A stretch of 64,000 nt of DNA from JABWBD01 sp040768665 (GTDB lineage: Bacteria; Planctomycetota; Planctomycetia; Pirellulales; Thermoguttaceae): positions 1-64,000 of the forward strand of contig JAXGMN010000034.1 of the NCBI GenBank assembly GCA_040768665.1, written 5' to 3'. The notes beneath the pieces are model-generated. The model had not been told where the DNA came from. It was given only the letters and a program-made list of their open reading frames with translations, and did not search any database. Each line of letters starts with the position of its first letter. Position 1 is the stretch's first letter. The translations under genes and the position numbers were made by a program. Below are positions 8,487 through 17,440 of the stretch, one piece after another.

Positions 8487-9109
8487 GGTCCGTTTCCCGT
8501 TCTTCGCGTGTGATGGTGCGGCGCCGCTGGGGACGATTTCGCCAACTCCCAACAGCCTGCATTGTACGCCAAGATGCCGCGTTGCAGAACCCATGCCGAT
8601 CGGGGGCCGGCACAGCCGGGGGCCGTTCGCACCTGCACAACGTCGAGGGAGGAAAGGAGCGGTTTCCCCGGACGTCGCTGGCTGAGTGGCACGGCTTGCG
8701 TCACGCTTCCGCTGTTTCACGTCCGCCATTGGCTCGAGCAACACGACGTGGATCTGCCGCAGGGCCGGTGTGTATGGCCGTTGGCCAAAGCAACCTCGTT
8801 GGTGCCTTGGTTCCCTGGGGTTCCTCACCCGATGAGGAACCCCGGGCTACGGTGGCGATGGCCGTTGGCCAAGACAGGCAAGCTTAAGCTTGGCCCGGCC
8901 TTCGGCCGCAAGCAAACGAGAATTGGCGATTTCCAGGAAGGCGGAGCGGAGAAAAGAAGATGGTGGAAAAGAATATGAGGAGGATGAATTCCGTTTTCGA
9001 TTTCGAGAACCACCCTCTCTTCTATCCTGTTGATTGTCTTCGGCCCGGTAGGTATAGTAATCACCGCTGGAGAACTCAGACAACTGCCCCCCAGTAGCAG
9101 GTGCCGCCA
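8487..9109. other. Gene-free stretch between DUF4058 gene and ROK kinase
   Basis: Holds the second copy of the long direct repeat (8760-8975) and a block shared with 7308-7375. No gene, RNA or clear promoter is recognised in the remainder. Confidence 0.55.
8760..8975. repeat. Long direct repeat, copy B
   Basis: Matches 5716-5935 nearly throughout. The internal hairpin has the same CCTGGGGTTCCTCA stem, but its loop reads CCCGA where copy A has TCGGG, the reverse complement, so the hairpin tip is inverted between copies. It continues into a GAGGAGGATGAATTCCG tail also present near 7305. Confidence 0.85.
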
Positions 9110-10192
9110 ATGATATACCGGCGTGAACTCGTGGCCTTGGAGAATGCACAGCCCCCGTTCTATGTCGGAATCGACCTTGGGGGCACCACGGTGAAAATGG
9201 GGCTGGTCGACGATCACGGTCAGACGATCGCCTGGGACTCGATCGATACCGAGGTCCACGATGGGCCGGAAGAGGCGTCGCGGCGGATGGGCGAGGCGGT
9301 TCTCCGCCTGATACGCTCCGCGGGAGCCGAGCCCTCGGCAATCGCCAGGGTCGGCCTCGGCTCGCCCGGCACGCTCGACATTCCGGCCGGCATCATGATC
9401 AATCCGATGAATTTTCCGGGTTGGGGAGGATTCCCGATCCGTGATCGGGTCGGCGAGCACTGCGGGCTTCCGGTGGCGTTTGTCAACGACGCCTCCGCGG
9501 CCGCGTACGGCGAGTTTTGGGTCGGCTCCGGCCGGGATTTCCAGAGCATGATTCTTCTCACCTTGGGCACCGGGGTGGGCTGCGGCATCATCATCGGCAA
9601 CTTGATCATCGAGGGCGAGCACGGCTTCGGCACCGAGTGCGGCCACATTGTGATCGACTACGAAGACGACGCCCGCATGTGCCCCTGCGGCCAGACCGGG
9701 CACCTGGAGGCCTACGCCAGCGCCAACGCGGTCATCAAACGGGCCCAGGAGGCTCTCGACTCCGGGCGGCCCAGCTCTCTCGCCGGGCGATTGGCCGATG
9801 GCGCGGTCCTGTCGCCGTTGTTGGTGGCCGAGGAGGCCGAGACGGGCGACGAACTGGCCGAACAGATCGTGATGGATACCGCCTGTTATCTCGGTATCGG
9901 CATCGTAACGCTTGTGCACACGATCGATCCCAGCGGAGTGCTGCTGGGCGGGGCGATGACGTTTGGAGTGCGAGAGTCGGCTTTGGGGCGAAGATTTCTG
10001 CGGCGCGTGCAGCAGGAGTTCCGCCGTCGAACCTTCCCGGTGCTCGCGGAAAAAACGAAGATCGACTTCGCGACGCTCGGCGGCGACGCCGGCTACCTGG
10101 GCGCGGCCGGCATCGCGCGGCTCGAGCACGAAAAGGCGCTCTGCCCGAACACCGGTCGGCAACTCACGCGTGATCGGGAAACGCTGGTGTAA
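9110..10192 (+). CDS. ROK family sugar kinase (glucokinase-like)
   Basis: 360 residues. The ATP-binding motif IDLGGTTVKMGL near the N-terminus, GLGSPGTLD, FVNDASAAAYGE with the catalytic Asp, and LGTGVGCGII mark the ROK family, which phosphorylates hexoses such as glucose or N-acyl hexosamines. The zinc-binding consensus CxCGxxGCxE appears as CPCGQTGHLE: the third Cys is His, which may still bind zinc. ATG at 9110 was preferred over GTG at 9101 because AGCAGG lies eight bases upstream. It is a single gene facing convergent ftsH. Substrate is not decided by the sequence. Confidence 0.88.
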   Translation: MIYRRELVALENAQPPFYVGIDLGGTTVKMGLVDDHGQTIAWDSIDTEVHDGPEEASRRMGEAVLRLIRSAGAEPSAIARVGLGSPGTLDIPAGIMINPMNFPGWGGFPIRDRVGEHCGLPVAFVNDASAAAYGEFWVGSGRDFQSMILLTLGTGVGCGIIIGNLIIEGEHGFGTECGHIVIDYEDDARMCPCGQTGHLEAYASANAVIKRAQEALDSGRPSSLAGRLADGAVLSPLLVAEEAETGDELAEQIVMDTACYLGIGIVTLVHTIDPSGVLLGGAMTFGVRESALGRRFLRRVQQEFRRRTFPVLAEKTKIDFATLGGDAGYLGAAGIARLEHEKALCPNTGRQLTRDRETLV

Positions 10193-10281
10193 GGCGAGTC
10201 GGCGCGAGGAATTCCACGTGACGGCTTACGCCGCGCGAACGCCTCCGGTGAACCCAACCGGGGCCCGGCTCATCCGCCGGG

Positions 10282-12249
10282 CTAGCCCCGCTCGCCGGCG
10301 GGCACCTCGCCGGTCGGCCGTTCCTCGGAATCGAGAGGAACGTAGGCGGGCGGACCGATAAGCTCCTCGATCTGCCGCTCGTTCAATTCTTCCTCGTCTT
10401 CCAAGGCCCTTGCGAGAGCATCCAGCTTATCGCGGTGCTCCTGCAAGAGATCCAGCGCCCGGTCGGCCGCGGAGCGGAGAATCCTGGCCACCTCTTCATC
10501 GATCAACTGCGCCATATGATCGCTGAATTCCCTCGGTTCGGACATTTCCCGACCCAGAAAGGGATGCTCCTCGGCGATCCGGAAGGCCATGGGCCCCACT
10601 CGTTCGCTCATGCCCCAATGGGCGACCATGCGGCGAGCCAACTGGGTCGCCTTCTTCAGATCGTCCTCGGCCCCGGCGGTGAATTCATCAAACACCAGCT
10701 TCTCCGCCGATCGGCCGCCCAAGAGGAACGACAGCCGGGTGTGAAGTTCGCTCTCGCTGATATTCACGCGATCCTCTTCCGGAAACAACTGCGTCGCTCC
10801 CAGCGAGCGGCCGCGGGGAATGATCGAGACCTTGTGAAGCCGTTCGCCGGCCGCAACCAGCCAGACCAGCAGCGCGTGGCCGGCCTCGTGATACGCCGTC
10901 ATCGTCTTCTCGCGCCCGCGAAGGATCTCTTCGCGCTTGGCGCCCATCAGGACCTTGTCGCGAGCGTAGTCGAAATCGGTCATTTCAACGCGGTCTTTCC
11001 CTGCGCGCGTCGCCCAGAGCGCTGCCTCGTTCACAACGTTGCGGATGTCGGCTCCGGTCAGTCCCACGGTGCTTGCGGCCAGCGAGCCGAGATCGACATC
11101 GTCCGCCAAGGGGACATTCCGAGTATGGACCTTGAAGATCGCCACCCGGCCCTTGAAGCTTGGCCGGTCCACGGTGATATGGCGGTCGAACCGGCCGGGC
11201 CGCAGCAGTGCGGGGTCGAGCACGTCGGGCCGGTTTGTGGCCGCCACCACGATGACCGATTCGTTGGGCGAGAAGCCGTCCATCTCGCTTAAGATCTGGT
11301 TCAGGGTCTGCTCGCGTTCATCATGTCCGCCGCCCAGGCCCGCGCCCCGGTGCCGTCCGACCGCGTCGATCTCGTCGATGAAGAGAATTGAAGGCGAGTT
11401 CTCTTTGGCCGTCGCAAACATGTCACGAACGCGGCTGGCGCCGACGCCGACGAACATCTGGATGAACTCGGAGCCGCTGATCGAGAAAAACGGAACTCCG
11501 GCTTCTCCGGCCACGGCACGTGCCAAGAGGGTCTTGCCCGTGCCCGGAGGCCCGTTGAGCAGGACGCCCTTGGGGATCCGGCCTCCCAGGCGCTGAAATT
11601 TCTCCGGGCTCTTGAGAAACTCGACGATCTCCTCCAGCTCGTGTTTGACGCCTTCCAGACCGGCCACGTCATCGAACGTTATTGGCTTGTCGCCGGATTG
11701 GTATCGCTTGGCAGGGCTCTTGCTGAACCCGCCGAGAATGCCCCCGCCGAGTTGGTCCCGCGTTCGCCGAAAGATCAGCCAGAATCCGCCGAGCAGGAGG
11801 ATCGGCACCAGCAAATAGACCAGCAACAGCAGGCCGGTGTTGTCGGAAGGCTCTTCCGCCGAATAGTCCGCACCGAGCGCCTGCCACAGCTTCTCATCAA
11901 ATTGCGGGTCGTCCTTGACATAGGGAGGGACCACCGTGACGAATTCCTTGGGGAGCTTCGCCTCTTCACCCTTCGCCCCTTTCTCCGCTTTGGGATCCAG
12001 GGGCGGCTCCTTGAACTCGCCGATGATCCTGGAGCCTTTCACTTCAGCCCTGGCGATGTTGTCCTTCTGCAGCTCCCGGCGGAACAAGCCATAGGGCACT
12101 TCGTATTGCGCAGCAGCATTGCCCCGGAGCAGAAAGAAGCCCGTAAGCAAAACCAGTACGAGCAGCAACCAAAGCGTCGGAGTATTGGTTCGCTGTCGCG
12201 GCGGAGGCGTTTTTGGCGGGGTTCCCCCTCCCTCGGGTCGGTCTGACAT
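10282..12249 (-). CDS. ftsH: ATP-dependent zinc metalloprotease FtsH
   Basis: 655 residues. Two membrane segments (about residues 25-45 and 138-160) flank a periplasmic FtsH_ext domain. The AAA module has Walker A GPPGTGKT (233-240), Walker B ILFIDEID and the second region of homology (ATNRPDVLDPALLRPGRFD). The protease has HEAGH at 454-458 for zinc. FtsH is a hexameric inner-membrane protease degrading misfolded membrane proteins and regulators. ATG at 12249 is preceded by GGAGAGG; an upstream TTG is unlikely. The Pro-rich, Arg-rich N-terminus before the first membrane segment is short and cytoplasmic. Confidence 0.96.
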   Translation of the reverse strand: MSDRPEGGGTPPKTPPPRQRTNTPTLWLLLVLVLLTGFFLLRGNAAAQYEVPYGLFRRELQKDNIARAEVKGSRIIGEFKEPPLDPKAEKGAKGEEAKLPKEFVTVVPPYVKDDPQFDEKLWQALGADYSAEEPSDNTGLLLLVYLLVPILLLGGFWLIFRRTRDQLGGGILGGFSKSPAKRYQSGDKPITFDDVAGLEGVKHELEEIVEFLKSPEKFQRLGGRIPKGVLLNGPPGTGKTLLARAVAGEAGVPFFSISGSEFIQMFVGVGASRVRDMFATAKENSPSILFIDEIDAVGRHRGAGLGGGHDEREQTLNQILSEMDGFSPNESVIVVAATNRPDVLDPALLRPGRFDRHITVDRPSFKGRVAIFKVHTRNVPLADDVDLGSLAASTVGLTGADIRNVVNEAALWATRAGKDRVEMTDFDYARDKVLMGAKREEILRGREKTMTAYHEAGHALLVWLVAAGERLHKVSIIPRGRSLGATQLFPEEDRVNISESELHTRLSFLLGGRSAEKLVFDEFTAGAEDDLKKATQLARRMVAHWGMSERVGPMAFRIAEEHPFLGREMSEPREFSDHMAQLIDEEVARILRSAADRALDLLQEHRDKLDALARALEDEEELNERQIEELIGPPAYVPLDSEERPTGEVPAGERG

Positions 12250-12322
12250 CGATGTCCTCTCCAATCAAGCTCAACCGATCAGCAATGCTTGCCTTCCCAC
12301 TCACAATTATTGTACACAACCA

Positions 12323-12365
12323 TTTAACCGTTCACAGGGCGGAAGAGAGGGTGTAGGGCCCCTAA
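12323..12365. repeat. Remnant of a family 3 palindromic element
   Basis: The sequence AACCGTTCACAGGGCGGAAG followed by AGAGGGTGTAGGGCCCC resembles one end of the family 3 element, but the core and second arm are missing. It lies between ftsH and recQ. Confidence 0.4.
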
Positions 12366-12373
12366 GTTCCCTA

Positions 12374-15205
12374 TCACGCCGAACGGGATTCACGCGGGCT
12401 GTTGAGGAATAGGAGAACCTCTTCCCGGCGAGTGCCCGGCGGCAGACGCCCGAGCAGGATGTCCGGATCCGCGACGCGTGTCCCCGCAACAGCCGACTCC
12501 AGCTCGCGCACCAGGTCTGCCGAGAGACACCACTCTAGTTCGACTCGGCGGCCCTCCCTCGCGGCGCAAATGGCATGGTCCAGGATTTCCTCGGCGCTCA
12601 GGCCCCGGATCGCGGCGCATTCCGCCACCGAGAACCCCTTGTTCAGCAGCCGCCAAGTCCAATAATGGGTGGGTTGCCGGTCGATTTCCGGAAACTGTCC
12701 AGCCGCGGCAGGACCGCCGGACAGTTCCGCAAATGGGGGAACTTCGTCCGGATCGTCCCCACTTTCCTCGCAGGGCATCCCAGCGCCGACCGTATCGCTC
12801 GACTCTCCACTGCCCGTGCGAAGCAAATCCAGCAGTGCATCGCCATAGCGGTCCACCTTCGCCTGCCCGATTCCCTTGACGGCCAATAGGGCCGCGGGCG
12901 ACTCGGGCCGGCAACGCGCGAGCTGTTGCATCGTCGCATTGGAAAGAACCATGTACTGGGCAACGCCTTCTTCGACCGCTCGCTCCTTTCGCCATCGCCT
13001 CAGCGCGGCCAGGATCTCCGGGTCGGGTGACGCCGTTTTCGCGGGCTCGGTCGGCTCGCTCGCGGAGCCGCGATGCTGCTGATCCGACGTGGCATCGCGG
13101 CGAAGCTTGGCGAGCAGCTCCGGCGGAATCGGCAGGGTCTGCTCCGGGGGCGTCTTTGCCTTCATCACGCCCACGCCCGCTTCCGTCAACTGCACAACGG
13201 GACGGCGCGGCTCCAGGTCGATCTGCTCGGCCAGTCCGGCGGCAATGAGAATATCGATCAGCGTGACGACGTCCTGCTGGACGAGGTGGCCGAGCAGTCC
13301 GAATGTGCTCAGCTTGTTCAGCCCGAGTTTCACCAGTTTCGCACTGCCGGATCCGCACAGCATCAACGCGATGAGGTTCTTGCCGCAGCGGAAACGCGCC
13401 TGCGTCCTGGCGATACCGCTGAGCACCATCCGGATCGCCTCAACCACGGCGTCGTCGACCGTGATCGGCCTGGCCGACCCGGTCTCTGAAGCACTCAAGC
13501 GACGGCAGTTGTCACAGTGGTCGCAGGGGCGCCCGGTTTCATCGCCGAAGTATCGCAGGATTTCCTGCTGCCGGCAGGTCCCGCCCAGCGCGAATCGCAC
13601 CACCCGATTCAGCTTCTCGTACTCGGCCGTTTTCAGTCGCTCCATCGCTTCAAAATCGATGGAGAGCGTCTGGAATGCCTGGTCGCGGCGGAGCATGCGT
13701 ATGGCCCGCCCGCGGAACGGCGGGACGTAGGTAAAAACGTCGAGTTGGTTCAGTTCGCGAAGCGCGGTGGTAACCGTGTTCTGGTCCTGTTCGGCGGCAG
13801 CGACCAGGTCCCGCGGACGGAAGTAGACCATTTCATTGCGCCGGGCGCCGACAAGTTGCTCGACCGCGCGAAGCACGCGGCGCCGCACCTTGGCCTGCTT
13901 GGGCAGCATGTCCACCAGCGTCGGCAAATCACTGTCCAGCCGGACGGCGGCCCTGTTTTCCGATGCGATGAGCCGCTCCAGCACCCCGGCCGTCTCGAGA
14001 ATCTGCTCGCACGTACCGACCCCCTCGGCGCCGATCGGCAGACCAAGCCGCTCCTTGATTTCCTGTTGGGTCAATTCGATGGGGTCCGCGTCGATGGACC
14101 GCAGTAGCTCGTAGACCTCGGCCACGATCTCGCGGGAAGGATAAGCGCTTTCGATGAAGAATTCCTGGATGTATCGATCCGAGCCGTTGTAGAGAAGCAC
14201 GCATCGCGACGGCTTGCCGTCGCGTCCGGCGCGGCCCGCCTCCTGGTAATAGCTCTCCAGTGTGCCGGGCATATTGTAATGAATGACGAACCGCACGTCG
14301 GGCTTGTCGATCCCCATGCCGAAAGCGTTCGTGGCCACCACGATCTCGGCGGCACCATGCATGAAGGCTTCCTGGGCGGCGTGACGCTGATCGGGCGACA
14401 GCCCGGCGTGGTAGGCAACGGTCGGCCGTTTCAAGTCGGCGGCGATCTGTCCGGCAATCTCTTCGGTCTTCTTGCGAGTCGACGTGTAAACGATCCCCGA
14501 ACCTCGAATCCGGCGCAGCAGCCGCGTCAGTGTCTCCACGCGCTGGCGCTCCGTCCGGGTCGCCTGGACCTCGTAGAAAAGATTCGGCCGGGCAAATCCG
14601 GAGATGAATGTCCGAGGCTCCCGGAGAGCCAATTGCTCGACGATATCGCGACGGACCGCGTCGGTCGCCGTCGCTGTCAGCGCGATGGTCGTCGGATTGC
14701 CGAGCATGCGGCGGAACAGTCCCAGTCGGGCGTAGTCCGGGCGGAAGTCGTGCCCCCACTGGCTTATGCAGTGGGCCTCGTCCACGGCCAACAGTTCCAA
14801 CTTGACGGAGCGCGCGGCTTCCAGGAACCGGCTGCTACGAAATCGCTCCGGCACCACGTAGAGCAGCTTGTAGTCGCCGGCCGCCATGCGGTCGAGCCGG
14901 CCGTACTGCTCGGCCAGCGGAAGCGTGCTGTTGATATAGCTGACCGCTACCCCACGAGCCATGAGTTGATCGACCTGGTCCTTCATCAGGGCGATCAGCG
15001 GCGAGACCACCAGCGTGAGGCCGTCGAACACCAGCGCCGGCAACTGATAGCAGAGGCTCTTGCCGCCGCCGGTCGGCATGACGCACAGGCAGTCCTGCTG
15101 GTCCAGGACCGTCTGGATGACCTCCCTCTGCCCGGGTCGGAACGTTTGCAGCCCGAAACGTGCCAGGTACGGCTTGAGATCGTCCGAGGTGGCAACGCGA
15201 GGCAT
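12374..15205 (-). CDS. recQ: ATP-dependent DNA helicase RecQ, long form with C-terminal HTH
   Basis: 943 residues from ATG at 15205 (MPRVATSDDLKPYLARFG). The helicase core has TFRPGQREVI (motif 0), MPTGGGKSLCYQLP (Walker A), VDEAHCISQWGHDFRPDY (motif II) and EAGRAGRDG (motif VI). A zinc-binding subdomain (four Cys around CDHCDNC), a winged-helix RQC part, an HRDC domain and an extra C-terminal helix-turn-helix (GFSVAECAAIRGLSAEEILDH) follow. RecQ unwinds DNA 3' to 5' in recombination and fork repair. The protein is longer than E. coli RecQ (about 610), mostly by linkers and the C-terminal HTH. Further open sequence upstream (to 15478) is a repeat, so the start was set at 15205. Confidence 0.93.
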   Translation of the reverse strand: MPRVATSDDLKPYLARFGLQTFRPGQREVIQTVLDQQDCLCVMPTGGGKSLCYQLPALVFDGLTLVVSPLIALMKDQVDQLMARGVAVSYINSTLPLAEQYGRLDRMAAGDYKLLYVVPERFRSSRFLEAARSVKLELLAVDEAHCISQWGHDFRPDYARLGLFRRMLGNPTTIALTATATDAVRRDIVEQLALREPRTFISGFARPNLFYEVQATRTERQRVETLTRLLRRIRGSGIVYTSTRKKTEEIAGQIAADLKRPTVAYHAGLSPDQRHAAQEAFMHGAAEIVVATNAFGMGIDKPDVRFVIHYNMPGTLESYYQEAGRAGRDGKPSRCVLLYNGSDRYIQEFFIESAYPSREIVAEVYELLRSIDADPIELTQQEIKERLGLPIGAEGVGTCEQILETAGVLERLIASENRAAVRLDSDLPTLVDMLPKQAKVRRRVLRAVEQLVGARRNEMVYFRPRDLVAAAEQDQNTVTTALRELNQLDVFTYVPPFRGRAIRMLRRDQAFQTLSIDFEAMERLKTAEYEKLNRVVRFALGGTCRQQEILRYFGDETGRPCDHCDNCRRLSASETGSARPITVDDAVVEAIRMVLSGIARTQARFRCGKNLIALMLCGSGSAKLVKLGLNKLSTFGLLGHLVQQDVVTLIDILIAAGLAEQIDLEPRRPVVQLTEAGVGVMKAKTPPEQTLPIPPELLAKLRRDATSDQQHRGSASEPTEPAKTASPDPEILAALRRWRKERAVEEGVAQYMVLSNATMQQLARCRPESPAALLAVKGIGQAKVDRYGDALLDLLRTGSGESSDTVGAGMPCEESGDDPDEVPPFAELSGGPAAAGQFPEIDRQPTHYWTWRLLNKGFSVAECAAIRGLSAEEILDHAICAAREGRRVELEWCLSADLVRELESAVAGTRVADPDILLGRLPPGTRREEVLLFLNSPRESRSA

Positions 15206-15223
15206 AACAGAACCCGGCAATGG

Positions 15224-15352
15224 CGGAGGGCTGATGGTGGGGGTAATGAAAAGGGGACTGGGTCGGGACTGGGTTCGGAAGACCTTAGTTTCTTCCGTCC
15301 CATTCACCAACGATTGCTTGCGGTGTTTTTCCCCTTTTTTCATCAGACCAGG
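15224..15352. repeat. Family 2 palindromic element, degenerate
   Basis: The arms ATGAAAAGGGGACTGGG and CCCCTTTTTTCAT are recognisable, but the interior is diverged and longer than in other copies. Confidence 0.6.
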
Positions 15353-15512
15353 CTGATGGACCGGTGCGATCCGCACCCCGGCAATATACCCCATGTTTGG
15401 CGTAGCTCCAAGGGCCACGGCGTGCGGCAAGATCTGCCGCACAAGCCCCCTCCCCAACGGTGGCGATTGCGAATACACTTAAGAATTGTCCGCACCGTCC
15501 AAGGGTAACTGC

Positions 15513-15602
15513 TGAACAAGGGGACTGGCTCTCCGACCGCTGGCGGCCTGACCTCACGACAGTCATAAGATGTTGCGTTGCCCGCCCCCTTTGTCAGCAG
15601 GC
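15513..15602. repeat. Family 2 palindromic element
   Basis: CTGAACAAGGGGACTGGCTC at the left and CCGCCCCCTTTGTCAGCAG at the right form imperfect arms around a GC-rich interior. Confidence 0.7.
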
Positions 15603-15661
15603 TCCAAGGGAGTTGCGGCTTTCCGACAATCGAGGGTTTTTTTTGAGGCGGTTCTCTGCAA

Positions 15662-16477
15662 ATGGATTTTCGCGTCGATCTGGATGTTTTTCGCGGACCG
15701 CTGGATTTGCTTCTGTACCTCGTTCGCAAGCATGAGGTGGAGATCGTCGACATCCCGATCTCTCTGATCACCGACCAATATCTCGAATACCTGGCGGTGC
15801 TCGAACAGTTGGACGTCGACGCTGTGGGCGATTTCCTGGCCATGGCGAGCACGCTGATCGAGATCAAGTCGCAGCAGGTGCTTCCCCGGGCCGACGAGGT
15901 TGAGGACGCGATCGAGGACCCCCGCGAAGAACTGGTGCGGCGTCTGCTCGAGTACAAGGCCTATCGTGACGCAGCCAGTGTACTCGAGGAAAAGAGCCGA
16001 GAGTGGCAGCAACGGTATCCACGTATCGGCAACGATCTGCCGCCCCGGCAGCGCGACCTGGCGGAGGAGCCGATTCGGGAAGTGGAACTTTGGGATCTCG
16101 TAAGCGCTTTCGGACGGATCATTCGCGAGTCGCAGGCGTCTCAGCCGTCGAACATCGTCTATGACGACACCCCGATCCACGTTTACATGTCGCGGATCGT
16201 CGAGCGACTCGACGAGCGCGGGCAAGTTGCCTTCAGTGAGTTGTTCACGCTCGGGATGCACAAGTCGTCGATGGTGGGTATCTTTCTCTCCGTGCTCGAA
16301 CTGGTGCGGCACTGCCATGTGCAGGTGGAACAGAACCAGTTGTTCGGCGAGATCTGGCTCCTGCCGCGCCACGACAAGGCCGGCCCCCTGGACCTCGCCG
16401 ATGTCGACAATTACGATCACCCGCGCGGTTCGGAACCGCCGATCGGCTCCGAGCCTCAGGGCGAGGAGCACCGGTAG
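15662..16477 (+). CDS. scpA: Segregation and condensation protein A
   Basis: 271 residues starting MDFRVDLDVFRGPLDLLLYL, the hallmark N-terminus of ScpA, followed by EVEIVDIPISLITDQYLEYL and FLAMASTLIEIKSQQVLP. ScpA is the kleisin that bridges the two heads of the SMC complex in chromosome organisation. The C-terminal winged helix (GQVAFSELFTL...MVGIFLSVLELVR) is present. ScpB, often the next gene, is not adjacent here. The C-terminal tail is Pro/Glu-rich. Confidence 0.93.
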   Translation: MDFRVDLDVFRGPLDLLLYLVRKHEVEIVDIPISLITDQYLEYLAVLEQLDVDAVGDFLAMASTLIEIKSQQVLPRADEVEDAIEDPREELVRRLLEYKAYRDAASVLEEKSREWQQRYPRIGNDLPPRQRDLAEEPIREVELWDLVSAFGRIIRESQASQPSNIVYDDTPIHVYMSRIVERLDERGQVAFSELFTLGMHKSSMVGIFLSVLELVRHCHVQVEQNQLFGEIWLLPRHDKAGPLDLADVDNYDHPRGSEPPIGSEPQGEEHR

Positions 16478-16566
16478 GCAAGTGTTCCCGCAAGTTGCTT
16501 GTTCCCAATCATCATAGGTCGCAACGGAACCAATCCCGCTTGATTCCCGCTCAGACGGAGCCGACT

Positions 16567-17418
16567 TTGTCAATCGAAATTCTCACGGACCAACCTGTCC
16601 GCACGCTTGCCTACAAAGACCTCACGATCGAGGGCTTCTCTCGCGCGGCCGTGCAGACGTATTGGCGCATTCCCGAATTCAAACTCGGGTTCGACCTGGG
16701 GGCGCAACCCTGGTCCTTTATGGGCACTCCGAACTGGTTCGTCTCGCACGCTCACATCGACCACCTGGCGGCCCTGCCTGCGTACGTCGCGCGGCGGCGG
16801 ATGATGAAGATGGAGCCGCCGACCATCTATCTGCCGGAATATGCCGTCGAACCGATGCAGAAGATCCTGCGCCAGGTAAGCCGCCTGGATCGGGGTCGCC
16901 TGCCCTGCACGCTGGTAGGCGTCGAACCCGGCGGCGAGATCGAACTCTCGCGCGAACTGGTCGTCACCGTATCGGCTACCCGCCATACTGTGCCGTCGCT
17001 GGGATACGTCGTCTGGGAGCGGCGGCGAAAGCTCAAGCCGGAATACTTCGACCTGCCGGGCGAGAAGATCCGCGACTTGCGACTCGCCGGGGTGGAGATC
17101 GCCAGGGAAGTTCGCGTTCCGCGACTTGCCTACTTGGGCGACAGCTCGCCCGAGGGTCTCGACGAGTGCCCGGCGATGTACGAAGCGGAAGTGGTGATCC
17201 TGGAGATGACGTTTGTCTCACCCAGCCATCGCAAGGACAAGATCCACAAGTTCGGCCACATGCATCTCGACGACCTTCTCGAGCGGCGAGACCGCTTCAA
17301 GAACGAACTGATCATTGCCTCCCATTTCAGCACACGCTACCATGACCGCCAGATCCGCCGTCATGTCGAGAAAGCCCTGCCCGACATGCTCGGCGGCCGA
17401 CTGCACCTTTGGCTGTAA
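16567..17418 (+). CDS. MBL-fold metallo-hydrolase (RNase Z-like)
   Basis: 283 residues from TTG at 16567, which has CGGAG about seven bases upstream; an earlier TTG at 16495 lacks one. The metal-binding motif HAHIDHL, later histidines (SATRHTVPSLGY, FGHMHLDDLL, ASHFSTRYHD) and LAYLGDSSPE place it in the beta-lactamase fold, closest in motif layout to RNase Z/ElaC-like enzymes. It could process tRNA 3' ends or be another phosphodiesterase; sequence reading alone does not decide. It overlaps nothing and precedes the importer operon by 22 bases, so cotranscription is possible. Confidence 0.78.
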   Translation: MSIEILTDQPVRTLAYKDLTIEGFSRAAVQTYWRIPEFKLGFDLGAQPWSFMGTPNWFVSHAHIDHLAALPAYVARRRMMKMEPPTIYLPEYAVEPMQKILRQVSRLDRGRLPCTLVGVEPGGEIELSRELVVTVSATRHTVPSLGYVVWERRRKLKPEYFDLPGEKIRDLRLAGVEIAREVRVPRLAYLGDSSPEGLDECPAMYEAEVVILEMTFVSPSHRKDKIHKFGHMHLDDLLERRDRFKNELIIASHFSTRYHDRQIRRHVEKALPDMLGGRLHLWL

Positions 17419-17440
17419 ACCTCCGCAGAATCGACTTGAC

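Larger units (their letters stand above)
15206..15661. other. Divergent intergenic region recQ/scpA with two palindromes
   Basis: 456 bases without a gene. It holds two family 2 palindromes (15224-15352 and 15513-15602). The space between and before scpA shows no strong promoter that I can identify. Confidence 0.5.

Noticed and set aside
13073..14107. Plus-strand frames across recQ
   Set aside because: Antisense shadows in a GC-rich coding gene; the minus frame has all RecQ motifs.
17200..17440. B12 riboswitch before the importer
   Set aside because: The space is taken by the end of the MBL-fold gene and 22 bases; no B12-box-like sequence was seen.
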